Below, in pieces: positions 41,779 through 49,668 of a stretch of DNA of 64,000 bases. Within the stretch, counting starts at the first letter, position 1. Each line of letters begins with the position of its first letter. The notes under the pieces are model-generated. The model saw nothing but the letters and a program-made list of their open reading frames with translations, had not been told where the DNA came from and made no database searches. The stretch comes from CAVVSD01 sp963757125 (lineage in GTDB: Bacteria; Actinomycetota; Thermoleophilia; Solirubrobacterales; Solirubrobacteraceae), in assembly GCA_963757125.1 (NCBI GenBank), contig CAVWQP010000004.1, positions 620,001 to 684,000 of the forward strand. The letters run 5' to 3'. The position numbers and the translations under genes were made by a program.

Positions 41779-43835
41779 CCATCGCTCCGCCACGGATCGT
41801 CGGCGCCCCGGTCGACCGCATCGAGGGCCGTCTGAAGGTGACGGGCGAGGCCCGCTACGCGTACGAGACCCAGGTCGACGGCGTCGCGTACGCCGCGATC
41901 GTGGGCTCGACGATCGCCAAGGGCACGATCCGCGACGTCCACGCCGACGAGGCGCTCGCCGTCCCGGGCGTGCTCGCCGTCCTCTGGGAGGGCAACGCCC
42001 CGCGCGTCGCCGACGACGCCGAGTTCGACCTCGCGGTGCTCCAGACCCGGCGGGTCGCCTATCGCGGGCAGATCGTCGCCGTCGTCGTCGCCGACAGCTT
42101 CGAGGTCGCGCGCGACGCCGCGCGCCTCGTCCGCGTCGAGTACGACGCCGAGCAGCACGAGGTCGTGCTGCGCGAGGACGACCCGAAGCTCTACGCGCCC
42201 GACAAGGTCAACCCGGCCTACGAGACCGACACGCAGCAGGGCGACCCCGACGCCGCGCTCGAGGACTCCCAGGTCGTCCACGCGGCGACCTACGCGACGC
42301 CGGCGTACCACAACAACCCCATGGAGCCGCATGCCGCGCTGGCGGTCTGGGACGGCGGCGACCTCACGCTGCACGACTCCAACCAGGGCCCGGCGATGGC
42401 GCACACCCTCATCGCGAAGGTGCTGGGGCTGGAGCCCGAGCGGCTGCGGATCATCTCCGAGCACGTCGGCGGCGGCTTCGGGTCCAAGGGCCTCCCGCGC
42501 CCGACCGCGGTGCTCGCGGCGCTCGCCGCGCAGGCCGTCGGGCGGCCGGTGAAGGTGGCCGCGACGCGGCACGAGATGTTCGCGCTCACCGGCTACCGCA
42601 CGCCCACGATCCAGCGGCTGCAGCTCGGCGCGGACGGCGACGGGCGGCTCCAGGCCATCGTCCACGACGTCGTCGAGCAGAGCTCGACGGTCAAGGAGTT
42701 CGCCGAGCAGACGGCCGTGGCCACGCGCATGATGTACGCGTCGCCCACGCGCAGGACGACGCACCGGCTCGCGCGGCTGGACGTGCCGACGCCCTCCTGG
42801 ATGCGCGCGCCGGGCGAGTGCCCGGGGATGTACGCGCTGGAGTCGGCCATGGACGAGCTCGCGATCGCCTGCGGCATCGACCCGATCGAGCTGCGGATCC
42901 GCAACGAGCCGGAGACCGATCCCGAGACGGGGATGCCGTTCAGCTCGCGCAACCTCGTCGCGTGCCTGCGCGAGGGCGCGCGCCTGTTCGGCTGGGAGAC
43001 GCGCGACCACGCTCCCGGCCCGCGCCTCGAGGGGCGCTCCTACGTGGGCACCGGCGTCGCCAGCTCGACGTACCCGGCCCGCCGGCGCCCGAGCTCGGCG
43101 CTCGTGCGCGAGGAGGACGACGGGAGCTACGTCGTCCGGATCGCCGCGTCGGACATCGGCACCGGCTCGCGCACGGTCCTCACGCAGATCGCGGCCGACG
43201 CGCTCGACGTGCCGCTCGAGCGGGTGCGGGTGGACATCGGCGACAGCGCGCTGCCGTTCGCGTCGCTGGCCGGCGGGTCGATGGGCACGGCGTCGTGGGG
43301 CACGGCGATCGTCGGCGCGTGCCGGAAGCTGCGCGCGGAGGGCGGCCGCGAGGCGTTCTTCGACTCCAGCGACGAGATCGAGGCCCAGGAGCCGATGGCG
43401 CGCCACGCCTACGGCGCGCAGTTCTCCGAGGTCCACGTCGACGCGGACACGGGCGAGGTCGCCGTCTCCCGGATGCTCGGCGTCTTCGCGGTCGGCCGCG
43501 TGATGAACGCGAAGACCGCCCGCTCGCAGTTCCTCGGCGGCATGACCATGGGGCTCTCCATGGCGCTGCACGAGGAGAGCGTCATGGACGCCGAGTTCGG
43601 CGACTACCTCAACAGCGACCTCGCCGGGTACCACGTGGCGGCCCACGCCGACGTGCACGACATCGAGGCGGTCTGGATCGACGAGGTCGACGACGCCCTC
43701 AACCCCATGGGGGCCAAGGGCATCGGCGAGATCTCGATCGTGGGGACCGCGGCGTCGATCGCCAACGCGGTCCACAACGCGACCGGCGTGCGGATCAGGG
43801 ACCTCCCGATCACGCCGGATCGGCTGTTGATCTAG
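41775..43835 (+). CDS. Xanthine dehydrogenase-type enzyme, molybdopterin subunit
   Basis: The 686-residue large subunit binds the molybdenum cofactor. Visible motifs are NNPMEPHAALAVWD, SEHVGGGFGSKG, PSWMRAPGECPGMYALESAM and the catalytic Glu in MGAKGIGEISIVG. The AYxCSFR loop of form I CO dehydrogenase is absent, so it is not a CO dehydrogenase; an aldehyde or heterocycle oxidase of the PaoC/YagR type is more likely. It needs molybdate uptake for activity. The gene converges with the MetE-like gene with a 4-bp overlap of their ends. Confidence 0.93.
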   Translation: MTIAPPRIVGAPVDRIEGRLKVTGEARYAYETQVDGVAYAAIVGSTIAKGTIRDVHADEALAVPGVLAVLWEGNAPRVADDAEFDLAVLQTRRVAYRGQIVAVVVADSFEVARDAARLVRVEYDAEQHEVVLREDDPKLYAPDKVNPAYETDTQQGDPDAALEDSQVVHAATYATPAYHNNPMEPHAALAVWDGGDLTLHDSNQGPAMAHTLIAKVLGLEPERLRIISEHVGGGFGSKGLPRPTAVLAALAAQAVGRPVKVAATRHEMFALTGYRTPTIQRLQLGADGDGRLQAIVHDVVEQSSTVKEFAEQTAVATRMMYASPTRRTTHRLARLDVPTPSWMRAPGECPGMYALESAMDELAIACGIDPIELRIRNEPETDPETGMPFSSRNLVACLREGARLFGWETRDHAPGPRLEGRSYVGTGVASSTYPARRRPSSALVREEDDGSYVVRIAASDIGTGSRTVLTQIAADALDVPLERVRVDIGDSALPFASLAGGSMGTASWGTAIVGACRKLRAEGGREAFFDSSDEIEAQEPMARHAYGAQFSEVHVDADTGEVAVSRMLGVFAVGRVMNAKTARSQFLGGMTMGLSMALHEESVMDAEFGDYLNSDLAGYHVAAHADVHDIEAVWIDEVDDALNPMGAKGIGEISIVGTAASIANAVHNATGVRIRDLPITPDRLLI

Positions 43836-44902
43836 GGGACGAGCGCGCCCCAGACCTCCTCGGCCGTGTCGACGACGAGCTCGAGCTTCGCCCACTGCGC
43901 GTCGGCGCCGATCTCGTTGCCGTCGGCGTCGGACGCGAAGCCGCACTGCGTCGAGAGCGCGAGCCGGTCGAGGGGGAGGTGGCGGGCGGCGTCCTCGATG
44001 CGGGCGTGCAGCTCGTCGCGCTCCTCCATGTCGCCCCGCTTGGACGTGATGAGCCCGAGGACCGCCGTGACGTCGCCCGGCAGCAGCGCGAGCGCGTCGA
44101 AGCCGCCTGCACGGGCGTCGTCGTACTCCAGGAGCACGCGGTCGACGGTGAGCTCGGGGAACAGCGCCTTGGCGAACGCGTCGTAGGGGTCGGTCCCGAC
44201 GAAGCGGCTGCGGTTGTTGCCGCGGCAGACGTGGATGGCGCTCGCCACCGAGTCGACGCCCGCGAAGACCTCCTGGTCGCGGCGCACCATCTCGGTCAGC
44301 GCCGCGTCGGTGTCCTCGAGGTCCGGGCGGATGATGTTCAGGTAGCAGTAGTGCGGCGCGTCGAGCTGGACGTGGTCGGCGCCGGCCTCGGCGAGCGCGC
44401 GGACGTCCTCCGCGGTCAGCTCCACGAGGTGGTCGAAGTACTCCTCGCGCGTCGGATACGCGCCGCCGGAGACCGCCTCGCTCCAGTAACAGGCCAGCAG
44501 CGAGGGCGCGGGCAGCGTGATCTTCACCTGGCGCGACGTGCGCTCGCGCACGAAGTTCAGCTCCGTGTCGGCCATCGTGCGGGTGCGCTCGAGACGGCGG
44601 ACCGGCGCGGGCGTGCGGACCTCGTGCCAGTTGCCGTCCTCGTCGCGGTGGCGCCGGACGTACCCGTCGGGGTCGAGCCCCTCGGTGACCTCCAGCAGCG
44701 TCGAGAAGAAGTGGCGCCGGCGGAACTCGCCGTCCGTGATCACCGGGAGGCCGACGCGCTCCTGGTGGGAGATCGCCTCCTCGATGGCGGTGTCCTCGAT
44801 GGCGCTGCGCTCGCTCGCCGTCGCCTCGTCGTAGGCCGCGCGGACGGCGGGCGGGCGCAGCAGGCTGCCGAGGTTGTCGGCGCGGACGTGGCGTGCGGTC
44901 AT
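43832..44902 (-). CDS. MetE C-terminal-like zinc protein (COG0620)
   Basis: The 356-residue protein has a full MetE-type zinc site: AIHVCRGNNRS (His, Cys), LLEYDDARAGGFD (Glu) and LSTQCGFAS (Cys). The N-terminal half of ordinary MetE is missing. GSLLRPPAVRAAYDE and VGLPVITDGEFRR are typical of stand-alone MetE-like proteins. It may transfer a methyl group from an unknown donor to a thiol or act in the reverse direction. ATG 44902 is taken at the stop of the cupin gene (TGATG). It lies beside an extradiol dioxygenase and a molybdoenzyme. Confidence 0.8.
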   Translation of the reverse strand: MTARHVRADNLGSLLRPPAVRAAYDEATASERSAIEDTAIEEAISHQERVGLPVITDGEFRRRHFFSTLLEVTEGLDPDGYVRRHRDEDGNWHEVRTPAPVRRLERTRTMADTELNFVRERTSRQVKITLPAPSLLACYWSEAVSGGAYPTREEYFDHLVELTAEDVRALAEAGADHVQLDAPHYCYLNIIRPDLEDTDAALTEMVRRDQEVFAGVDSVASAIHVCRGNNRSRFVGTDPYDAFAKALFPELTVDRVLLEYDDARAGGFDALALLPGDVTAVLGLITSKRGDMEERDELHARIEDAARHLPLDRLALSTQCGFASDADGNEIGADAQWAKLELVVDTAEEVWGALVP

Positions 44903-45243
44903 CAGAACGCCTCCTCTGCGGCGTACTCGTCGCGCTTCGGGGTGAAGATGCTGAGGTCGACGCACGGCTCGTCGCCGATCGTCTCGGCGAAGTGCTCGAC
45001 GTGCGGGGGCACGACGAGCATGCCGCCCGGGCCGAGCTCGACCTCGTCGTCGCCCACCACGAAGCGGACGCGGCCGGAGACGATGTAGACGATCTGCTCG
45101 AAGTGGTGCGAGTGCGGGCGGGGCGTGTGGCCGGGCGCGAGCGTCGTCCAGGCGAGGGTCGCACCGTCGCCGGTGAAGACCTGCCGAGTCACCCCGTCGC
45201 GCACCTCGGTGTGGGCCAGCCGGTCCAGATCGGCGTGCTTCAC
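44902..45243 (-). CDS. Small cupin protein
   Basis: The 113-residue single-domain cupin shows motif 1 PRPHSHHFEQIVYIVSGRV (His, His, Glu) and motif 2 GMLVVPPHVEHFAETIG (His). It could be a dioxygenase, isomerase or metabolite sensor in the same pathway as its neighbours. GTG 45243 is preceded by AGGAGA six bases upstream, so it has a leader, and by TATAGT at 45277-45272. It is co-transcribed with the MetE-like gene and divergent from the dioxygenase gene. Confidence 0.8.
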   Translation of the reverse strand: MKHADLDRLAHTEVRDGVTRQVFTGDGATLAWTTLAPGHTPRPHSHHFEQIVYIVSGRVRFVVGDDEVELGPGGMLVVPPHVEHFAETIGDEPCVDLSIFTPKRDEYAAEEAF

Positions 45244-45271
45244 GTGCGTCTCCTCAAGTCGGGAGGCGCGG

Positions 45272-45283
45272 ACTATATAGAGT
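45272..45283. promoter_or_regulatory. Back-to-back -10 boxes with a CTATATAG palindrome
   Basis: TATAGT (minus strand, 45277-45272) serves the cupin/MetE-like operon, and TAGAGT (45278-45283) lies nine bases before the dioxygenase ATG at 45293. The two boxes abut in CTATATAG (45273-45280), suggesting coupled divergent transcription. Confidence 0.55.
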
Positions 45284-45292
45284 GTGCGATCG

Positions 45293-46246
45293 ATGCCAGA
45301 CCCCCTCCACGACGTCGCTCACATCAGCCACGTCGAGCTGCTCACGCCGCGTCCGCAGGAGAGCCTGGACTTCTTCCGGGACGTCATGGGGATGACCGTC
45401 GAGGAGGTCGACGGGGACTCCGTGCACCTGCGCGGCTGGGGCGACTACCACCGGACATCGCTCAAGCTCACGGAGGCCGACGAGCCTGGGATGGGCCACA
45501 TGGGGCTGCGCACCTGGAGCCCCGAGGCGCTCGAGCGCAGGGTCGCCGCGATCGAGCGGCTGGGCCTCGGGATCGGGTGGATCGACGGTGACGTCGGCCA
45601 CGGCGCCGCCTACCGGTTCCACGCGCCCGACGGCCACGTGTGCGAGCTGCACTGGGAGAGCGAGCGCTACGTCCCGCCGGAGGACCAGCGGCCCGCGATG
45701 CGCAACCAGCCGCAGCGCTACACCGGCAACGGCTGCGCCGTGAAGCGCCTGGACCACATCAACCTCTTCTCGCGCGACGTCGTCGCCGACCGGACGTTCA
45801 TGGCCGACGAGATCGGCTTCCGCCTCTACGAGATCAACGTCCGCGACAACGGCACCGAGACCGGCGCCTGGATGAGCCTGAGCATCGCCGCGCACGAGCT
45901 GATCTACACGCTCGATCCCTCCCCGCTGTCGGGCCGGCTGCACCACGCGGCGTTCTGGGTCGACACGCGCGAGGAGTGCCTGCGGGCGGCCGACATCTTC
46001 CTCGACAACGACGTCCCGATCGAGGCGGCACCGTCCAAGCACGCCGCCGCGCAGGGCTTCTTCCTCTACGGCATGGAGCCCGGGGGCAACCGCGTCGAGG
46101 TCACGACCGGCGGCTACTTCGTCTACGACCCCGAGTTCGTCCCGGTGGTCCGGCCCGAGGCCGAGCTGCTCAAGGGCATGGCCTGGGGCGTGCAGCTGCC
46201 GGAGTCGTTCCGCTCCTACGGCACGCCGATCGCCGAGCCGGCCTAG
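45293..46246 (+). CDS. Catechol 2,3-dioxygenase-type extradiol dioxygenase
   Basis: The 317-residue protein has two VOC modules. The second carries the iron triad of type I extradiol dioxygenases: His in VKRLDHINLFSRDV, His in SGRLHHAAFWVD and Glu in NRVEVTTGGYFVYDP. HISHVELLTPRPQESLDFF opens the first. It should cleave a catechol ring next to its hydroxyls. ATG 45293 is chosen over GTG 45284 because of the -10 spacing. The natural substrate is unknown; nearby are a molybdenum hydroxylase and a MetE-like protein. Confidence 0.88.
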   Translation: MPDPLHDVAHISHVELLTPRPQESLDFFRDVMGMTVEEVDGDSVHLRGWGDYHRTSLKLTEADEPGMGHMGLRTWSPEALERRVAAIERLGLGIGWIDGDVGHGAAYRFHAPDGHVCELHWESERYVPPEDQRPAMRNQPQRYTGNGCAVKRLDHINLFSRDVVADRTFMADEIGFRLYEINVRDNGTETGAWMSLSIAAHELIYTLDPSPLSGRLHHAAFWVDTREECLRAADIFLDNDVPIEAAPSKHAAAQGFFLYGMEPGGNRVEVTTGGYFVYDPEFVPVVRPEAELLKGMAWGVQLPESFRSYGTPIAEPA

Positions 46247-46494
46247 CCGAGGTAGTTCTCCACGGTCCCGGCGTCGCGCTCGGAGGCGTCGTCGGGATCC
46301 TGACCGGCGTTGCGCAGCGCGCGACGCTGGCGCATGAGGTCCCAGAGGCGGTCGAGCTCGACACGCACCTCCTCGAGGCGGGCGTGCTCGTCGGGCTTCA
46401 GGCCCCCCTCGGCGCCGCCGCGCTCGAGGAGCTTGTGCTCCTCGGCGACGAGGCCCTCGATGTGGTCTGCGACGGACTGGTCTGACTCGGGCAT
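46243..46494 (-). CDS. DUF2630 family protein
   Basis: The 83-residue helical protein contains VADHIEGLVAEEHKLLERG, EHARLEEVRVELDRLWDLM and RQRRALRNAGQDPDDA, the pattern of the DUF2630 family. It is charged, without membrane helices, and probably forms a helical hairpin. No function is known. It is divergent from the Ppx/GppA gene and convergent with the dioxygenase gene, with overlapping stops. Confidence 0.85.
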   Translation of the reverse strand: MPESDQSVADHIEGLVAEEHKLLERGGAEGGLKPDEHARLEEVRVELDRLWDLMRQRRALRNAGQDPDDASERDAGTVENYLG

Positions 46495-46501
46495 GGGAGG
46501 A

Positions 46502-46507
46502 ACGGTA
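46502..46507 (-). promoter_or_regulatory. -10 box TACCGT
   Basis: Minus-strand TACCGT lies seven bases before the DUF2630 ATG (46494). The intervening GGGAGGA on the plus strand reads as TCCTCCC on the mRNA strand, so there is no ribosome-binding site. Confidence 0.5.
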
Positions 46508-46528
46508 CGCCTGCGCCGCCGGATGATC

Positions 46529-46534
46529 TACCGT
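46529..46534 (+). promoter_or_regulatory. -10 box TACCGT for the Ppx/GppA gene
   Basis: TACCGT is nine bases before the ATG at 46544. Only 49 bp separate it from the divergent DUF2630 start, and both genes use the same -10 sequence. Confidence 0.5.
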
Positions 46535-46543
46535 CCGGCCTGC

Positions 46544-48067
46544 ATGGCGATCCCCTCCGCCGAGCAGCGCACCGCGGTCATCGACCTCGGGTCGAACTCC
46601 TTCCGCCTCGTGGTCTTCACGGCGGCCGACGGCTGGTGGAAGCGCACCGACGAGATCTACGAGGCCGTGCGGATCGGCGCGGGCCTCGGGGAGACGGGCG
46701 AGCTCGGCGAGGAGCCGATGCAGCGCGCCCTGCACACGATCGAGGTGTTCGCGCACTTCTGCCGGGCGCTGGACATCACCGACGTGCGCCCCGTCGCGAC
46801 GAGCGCGATCCGCGACGCGCGCAACGGCAAGGCGTTCGCCGAGCGCGCGCGCGAGCACACGGGCCTCCCGGTCCGCGTGCTGTCGACCTCGCAGGAGGCG
46901 CTGTACGGGCATCTCGCCGCCGTGAACTCGACGACGATCTCCGGCGGCGCCGTGCTCGACCTCGGCGGCGGCTCGCTCCAGCTCGTCCGCGTCCGCGAGC
47001 GCCGGCCCAACGAGCTGTCGTCCTGGCCGTTGGGCGCCGTGCGCACGACGGAGCGCTTCCTCCCCGACGGGGACGCCGTGTCGCGCAAGCAGCTCAAGGC
47101 GCTGCGCACGCACGTGGCCGAGGAGCTCTGCAGCGCGCCGTGGCTGCCCAGCTCGGGCGACCGGCTCGTCGGCGTCGGGGGCACCGTCCGCAACCTGGCC
47201 TCCGCCGCCCAGCACCTCGCGGGTCAGCCGCATGTCGGGGTCCAGGGCTTCGTCATCACGCGCGAGGCGCTCGGCGAGCTCGTCGACCGCCTCGCGGGCG
47301 TGCCCGCCTCCGAGCGCGGGCGCGTTCCGGGGATCAAGTCTGCACGCGCCGACATCATCCTGGCCGGCGCCGCGGTCGTGCAGACGGTGCTCGAGGTCGG
47401 TGGCTTCGCGGGGATCGAGGTCACGGAGGCGGGCCTGCGCGAAGGCGTCTTCTTCGAGTCGCTGCTCCCCGGCCCGGACCACCTGTTCGACGACGTCCGC
47501 CGCGACTCGGTGCTGAACCTCGCCCGGCAGTACCGCGTCGACCGCGCCCACACGAACCACGTCGCCGCGCTCGCCCTCGGGCTGTTCGACCAGCTCGCCG
47601 CGGAGGGTCTGCACGACGGCGATCCCATCGAGCGCGAGCTCCTGTGGGCGGGGTGCATGCTGCACGACATCGGGATGTCGGTCGACTACGACGACCACCA
47701 CAAGCACTCGCGCTACCTCATCCTCAACGCCGGGCTGCCCGGGTTCGCGCCGGCGGAGGTCGCGCTCATCGCGCAGGCCGCGCGCTACCACCGCAAGGGA
47801 CAGCCGGACCTCGGGGAGCTCGAGCCGCTGTCGCGCCCCGGCGACGCCGAGCGCCTCGACCGGCTCGCCTGCCTGCTGCGCCTCGCCGAGGATCTCGAGC
47901 GCCCGCGCGACCAGAGCGTCCGCTCGGCGGACGTCCACATGCAGAACGGCGCGGTCCGGCTGGACCTCCACGCCGACGAGGGCGCCGAGGTCGCGCGCTG
48001 GGCCGCCGAGCGCGAGGTGGACCTCTTCCGCCGCGCCTTCGGCAAGGGCCTCTCCGTCGCGTCGTAG
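46544..48067 (+). CDS. ppx: Ppx/GppA exopolyphosphatase with a C-terminal HD domain
   Basis: The 507-residue protein has the actin-like ATPase fold: VIDLGSNSFRLVVF, ATSAIRDARNGKAF, GGAVLDLGGGSLQLV and GVGGTVRNLAS. After residue 310 comes an HD-domain-like half with NHVAALALGLFDQLA, LWAGCMLHDIGMSVDYDDHH and KHSRYLILN. The full length matches Ppx2-type exopolyphosphatase/pppGpp phosphatases, which degrade polyphosphate or act on (p)ppGpp. The stop codon is part of the next gene's -10 box. Confidence 0.92.
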   Translation: MAIPSAEQRTAVIDLGSNSFRLVVFTAADGWWKRTDEIYEAVRIGAGLGETGELGEEPMQRALHTIEVFAHFCRALDITDVRPVATSAIRDARNGKAFAERAREHTGLPVRVLSTSQEALYGHLAAVNSTTISGGAVLDLGGGSLQLVRVRERRPNELSSWPLGAVRTTERFLPDGDAVSRKQLKALRTHVAEELCSAPWLPSSGDRLVGVGGTVRNLASAAQHLAGQPHVGVQGFVITREALGELVDRLAGVPASERGRVPGIKSARADIILAGAAVVQTVLEVGGFAGIEVTEAGLREGVFFESLLPGPDHLFDDVRRDSVLNLARQYRVDRAHTNHVAALALGLFDQLAAEGLHDGDPIERELLWAGCMLHDIGMSVDYDDHHKHSRYLILNAGLPGFAPAEVALIAQAARYHRKGQPDLGELEPLSRPGDAERLDRLACLLRLAEDLERPRDQSVRSADVHMQNGAVRLDLHADEGAEVARWAAEREVDLFRRAFGKGLSVAS

Positions 48068-48070
48068 CCT
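48065..48070 (+). promoter_or_regulatory. -10 box TAGCCT overlapping the ppx stop
   Basis: The TAG stop of the Ppx/GppA gene forms the first three bases of TAGCCT, which lies six bases before the ATG at 48077. It gives the next gene its own leaderless start despite the 9-bp gap. Confidence 0.55.
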
Positions 48071-48076
48071 CGGGGC

Positions 48077-48862
48077 ATGTCACTCACCCTTGGTAAGGGC
48101 CCGCTGGGCGGCTCCCCGGGCGGAGCGTTCAACTTCTCGCTCGACGACGCGCCGCGCCACCGCATCCTCTTCGAGGACTACCCCGTGCGCCTGCGCGCGA
48201 AGGTCGGGGACACGGTCGTCGTCGACACCGTCGGCGCCAAGCTGCTGCACGAGACCGCGATCAAGCCGGTCGTCTACGTCCCGCTCGCCGACGTCGACCA
48301 GGCGCTGCTCACGCCGACCGACACGAGCACGCACTGCCCGTTCAAGGGCGACGCCTCCTACTGGACGCTGACGGTCGGCGACCGCGAGATCCCCGACGCC
48401 CTGTGGGCGTACGAGTCGCCGACGAGCGACGCCCCCTGGCTGAAGGGCTACGGCGCGCTCTACTGGGACAAGGTCGACGAGTGGTACGTCGAGGACGAGC
48501 TGGTCGACGGCTACCTGCGCGACCCGTACCACCGCGTCGACGTCCACCCGAGCTCGCGCCCGGTCGTCGTCCGCGCCGGCGGGCAGGTCATCGCGGAGTC
48601 GACGCGCCCGAAGATCCTCCTCGAGACGAGCCTCGCCCCGCGCGTCTACATCCCGCGCGAGGACGTGAAGGTCGACCTCGAGCCGTCGGACCGCCGCACG
48701 CACTGCGCGTACAAGGGCCACGCGAGCTACTGGTCGGCGAAGGTCGACGGCGGGCTGCTGCAGGACGTGGCGTGGAGCTACGAGGAGCCGCTCGCCGAGT
48801 CGGCCGACATCGCCGGCCACGTCAGCTTCGACGGCGAGGGGATCGAGGTCGAGCTGGGCTGA
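48077..48862 (+). CDS. Two-domain DUF427 protein
   Basis: Each half has the DUF427 hallmark: THCPFKGDASYWT near residue 82 and THCAYKGHASYWS near 215, each preceded by a strand run with Val-Tyr-Val/Ile-Pro (PVVYVPLADV and PRVYIPREDV). The two copies of about 100 residues suggest internal duplication. DUF427 proteins are small beta barrels of unknown function; Lys and Cys near the cavity are conserved. No signal or membrane helix. Confidence 0.88.
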   Translation: MSLTLGKGPLGGSPGGAFNFSLDDAPRHRILFEDYPVRLRAKVGDTVVVDTVGAKLLHETAIKPVVYVPLADVDQALLTPTDTSTHCPFKGDASYWTLTVGDREIPDALWAYESPTSDAPWLKGYGALYWDKVDEWYVEDELVDGYLRDPYHRVDVHPSSRPVVVRAGGQVIAESTRPKILLETSLAPRVYIPREDVKVDLEPSDRRTHCAYKGHASYWSAKVDGGLLQDVAWSYEEPLAESADIAGHVSFDGEGIEVELG

Positions 48863-48874
48863 GGCCGAGGCCGC

Positions 48875-49192
48875 TCAGGCCTCGCGGGACCCGGGCGCGC
48901 CGACCGTCTGGGTCCCGACCGCCTCGACGACCTCGGCCTCCTCGGCCTCGGTCTCCAGGTCCTCGTCGTGCTGACCGTCGCAGAGGACGCGGAAGTTGCC
49001 CGTGACGCCACCGTCGGACTGGATGGTGATGCCGGGCAGGATCTCCTCGCCCTCGTCGAACCCGAGGCGCTCCATGTCGAAATGCGCCAGGCCGATGCCC
49101 CACGCGGTGTGCGTCGGGTTCTCGCGATCGTGGGCGTTCAGCGCCATCTGGAACGCGCGGAGGTTCTTGGCGACCTTGCCCGTGTCGGCCAT
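48875..49192 (-). CDS. Acidic small protein, function unknown
   Basis: The 105-residue protein starts with a helical segment VAKNLRAFQMALNAHDRENP, followed by TAWGIGLAHFDMERLGFDEG and PGITIQSDGGVTGNFRVLC, then a strongly acidic tail (EDLETEAEEAEVVEAV). No signal or membrane helix. I do not recognise a family. ATG 49192 is seven bases after TACCCT. The DUF427 gene converges on it. Confidence 0.65.
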   Translation of the reverse strand: MADTGKVAKNLRAFQMALNAHDRENPTHTAWGIGLAHFDMERLGFDEGEEILPGITIQSDGGVTGNFRVLCDGQHDEDLETEAEEAEVVEAVGTQTVGAPGSREA

Positions 49193-49199
49193 CGGCCGG

Positions 49200-49205
49200 A
49201 GGGTA
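49200..49205 (-). promoter_or_regulatory. -10 box TACCCT
   Basis: Minus-strand TACCCT lies seven bases before the ATG at 49192, in the 23-bp gap after the small membrane protein gene. Confidence 0.5.
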
Positions 49206-49215
49206 GCGCGCGTCG

Positions 49216-49431
49216 TCAGCGCGAGGCGAGCGTCCGCACGACCACGCGCGGCTCGGGGTCAGTGGAGGTGGAGACCGGGCTGTGCCGCGGAGCCTCGACC
49301 GGGCGTCGAGCTGTCCGCTCCGCGTGTTCCGCGTCCGCCCTTGCCGCGACCGCGCACAGTGTTCGTGCAAGCACGAGCACCACGAACGCGACGAGGGTCC
49401 ACACGATGAGGACGACGGCCAACACTGTCAC
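49216..49431 (-). CDS. Small single-helix membrane protein
   Basis: The 71-residue protein begins with the helix VLAVVLIVWTLVAFVVLVLA and then a basic, polar tail with RADAEHAERTARRPVE. GTG 49431 has GGGAGG eight bases upstream, which supports this start over longer options. It probably places a short cytoplasmic tail on the membrane. I do not recognise a family. Confidence 0.5.
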   Translation of the reverse strand: MTVLAVVLIVWTLVAFVVLVLARTLCAVAARADAEHAERTARRPVEAPRHSPVSTSTDPEPRVVVRTLASR

Positions 49432-49584
49432 CGGCTCCACCTCCCTGACACCTACCCCTGCCCCAGCCGTGGGGCGGGAACTCGCTGGACTGGGATTGAT
49501 ACCCACACCCCGGCAGACACTGGTGTCACCGGGAAGAAGTGTGGGACTTCTCACCCCTCAAACGCAGAAAGGCTCCCATTCTTT

Positions 49585-49606
49585 CGGGTAGGTCGTGGAC
49601 TACCCG
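49585..49606. promoter_or_regulatory. Inverted repeat in the NUDIX upstream region
   Basis: CGGGTAG (49585-49591) and CTACCCG (49600-49606) are perfect arms with an 8-bp spacer; a related CTAC-A-CCC/GGGTAG pair follows at 49623-49636. A second repeat, AGAAGT/ACTTCT, lies near 49535-49551. This 237-bp intergenic stretch is less GC-rich than the genes and may hold a regulator-binding site or several -10 boxes. Confidence 0.4.
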
Positions 49607-49654
49607 ACTGTGGAGGTACCGACTACACCCGGGTAGCCGCCCACCCCGGGTCCG

Positions 49655-49660
49655 TATTCT
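49655..49660 (+). promoter_or_regulatory. -10 box TATTCT for the NUDIX gene
   Basis: TATTCT is eight bases before the ATG at 49669, with no ribosome-binding site. Confidence 0.5.
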
Positions 49661-49668
49661 GCGCTTGC

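Noticed and set aside
40288..43835. Aerobic carbon monoxide dehydrogenase.
   Set aside because: The large subunit lacks the AYxCSFR active-site loop of form I enzymes.
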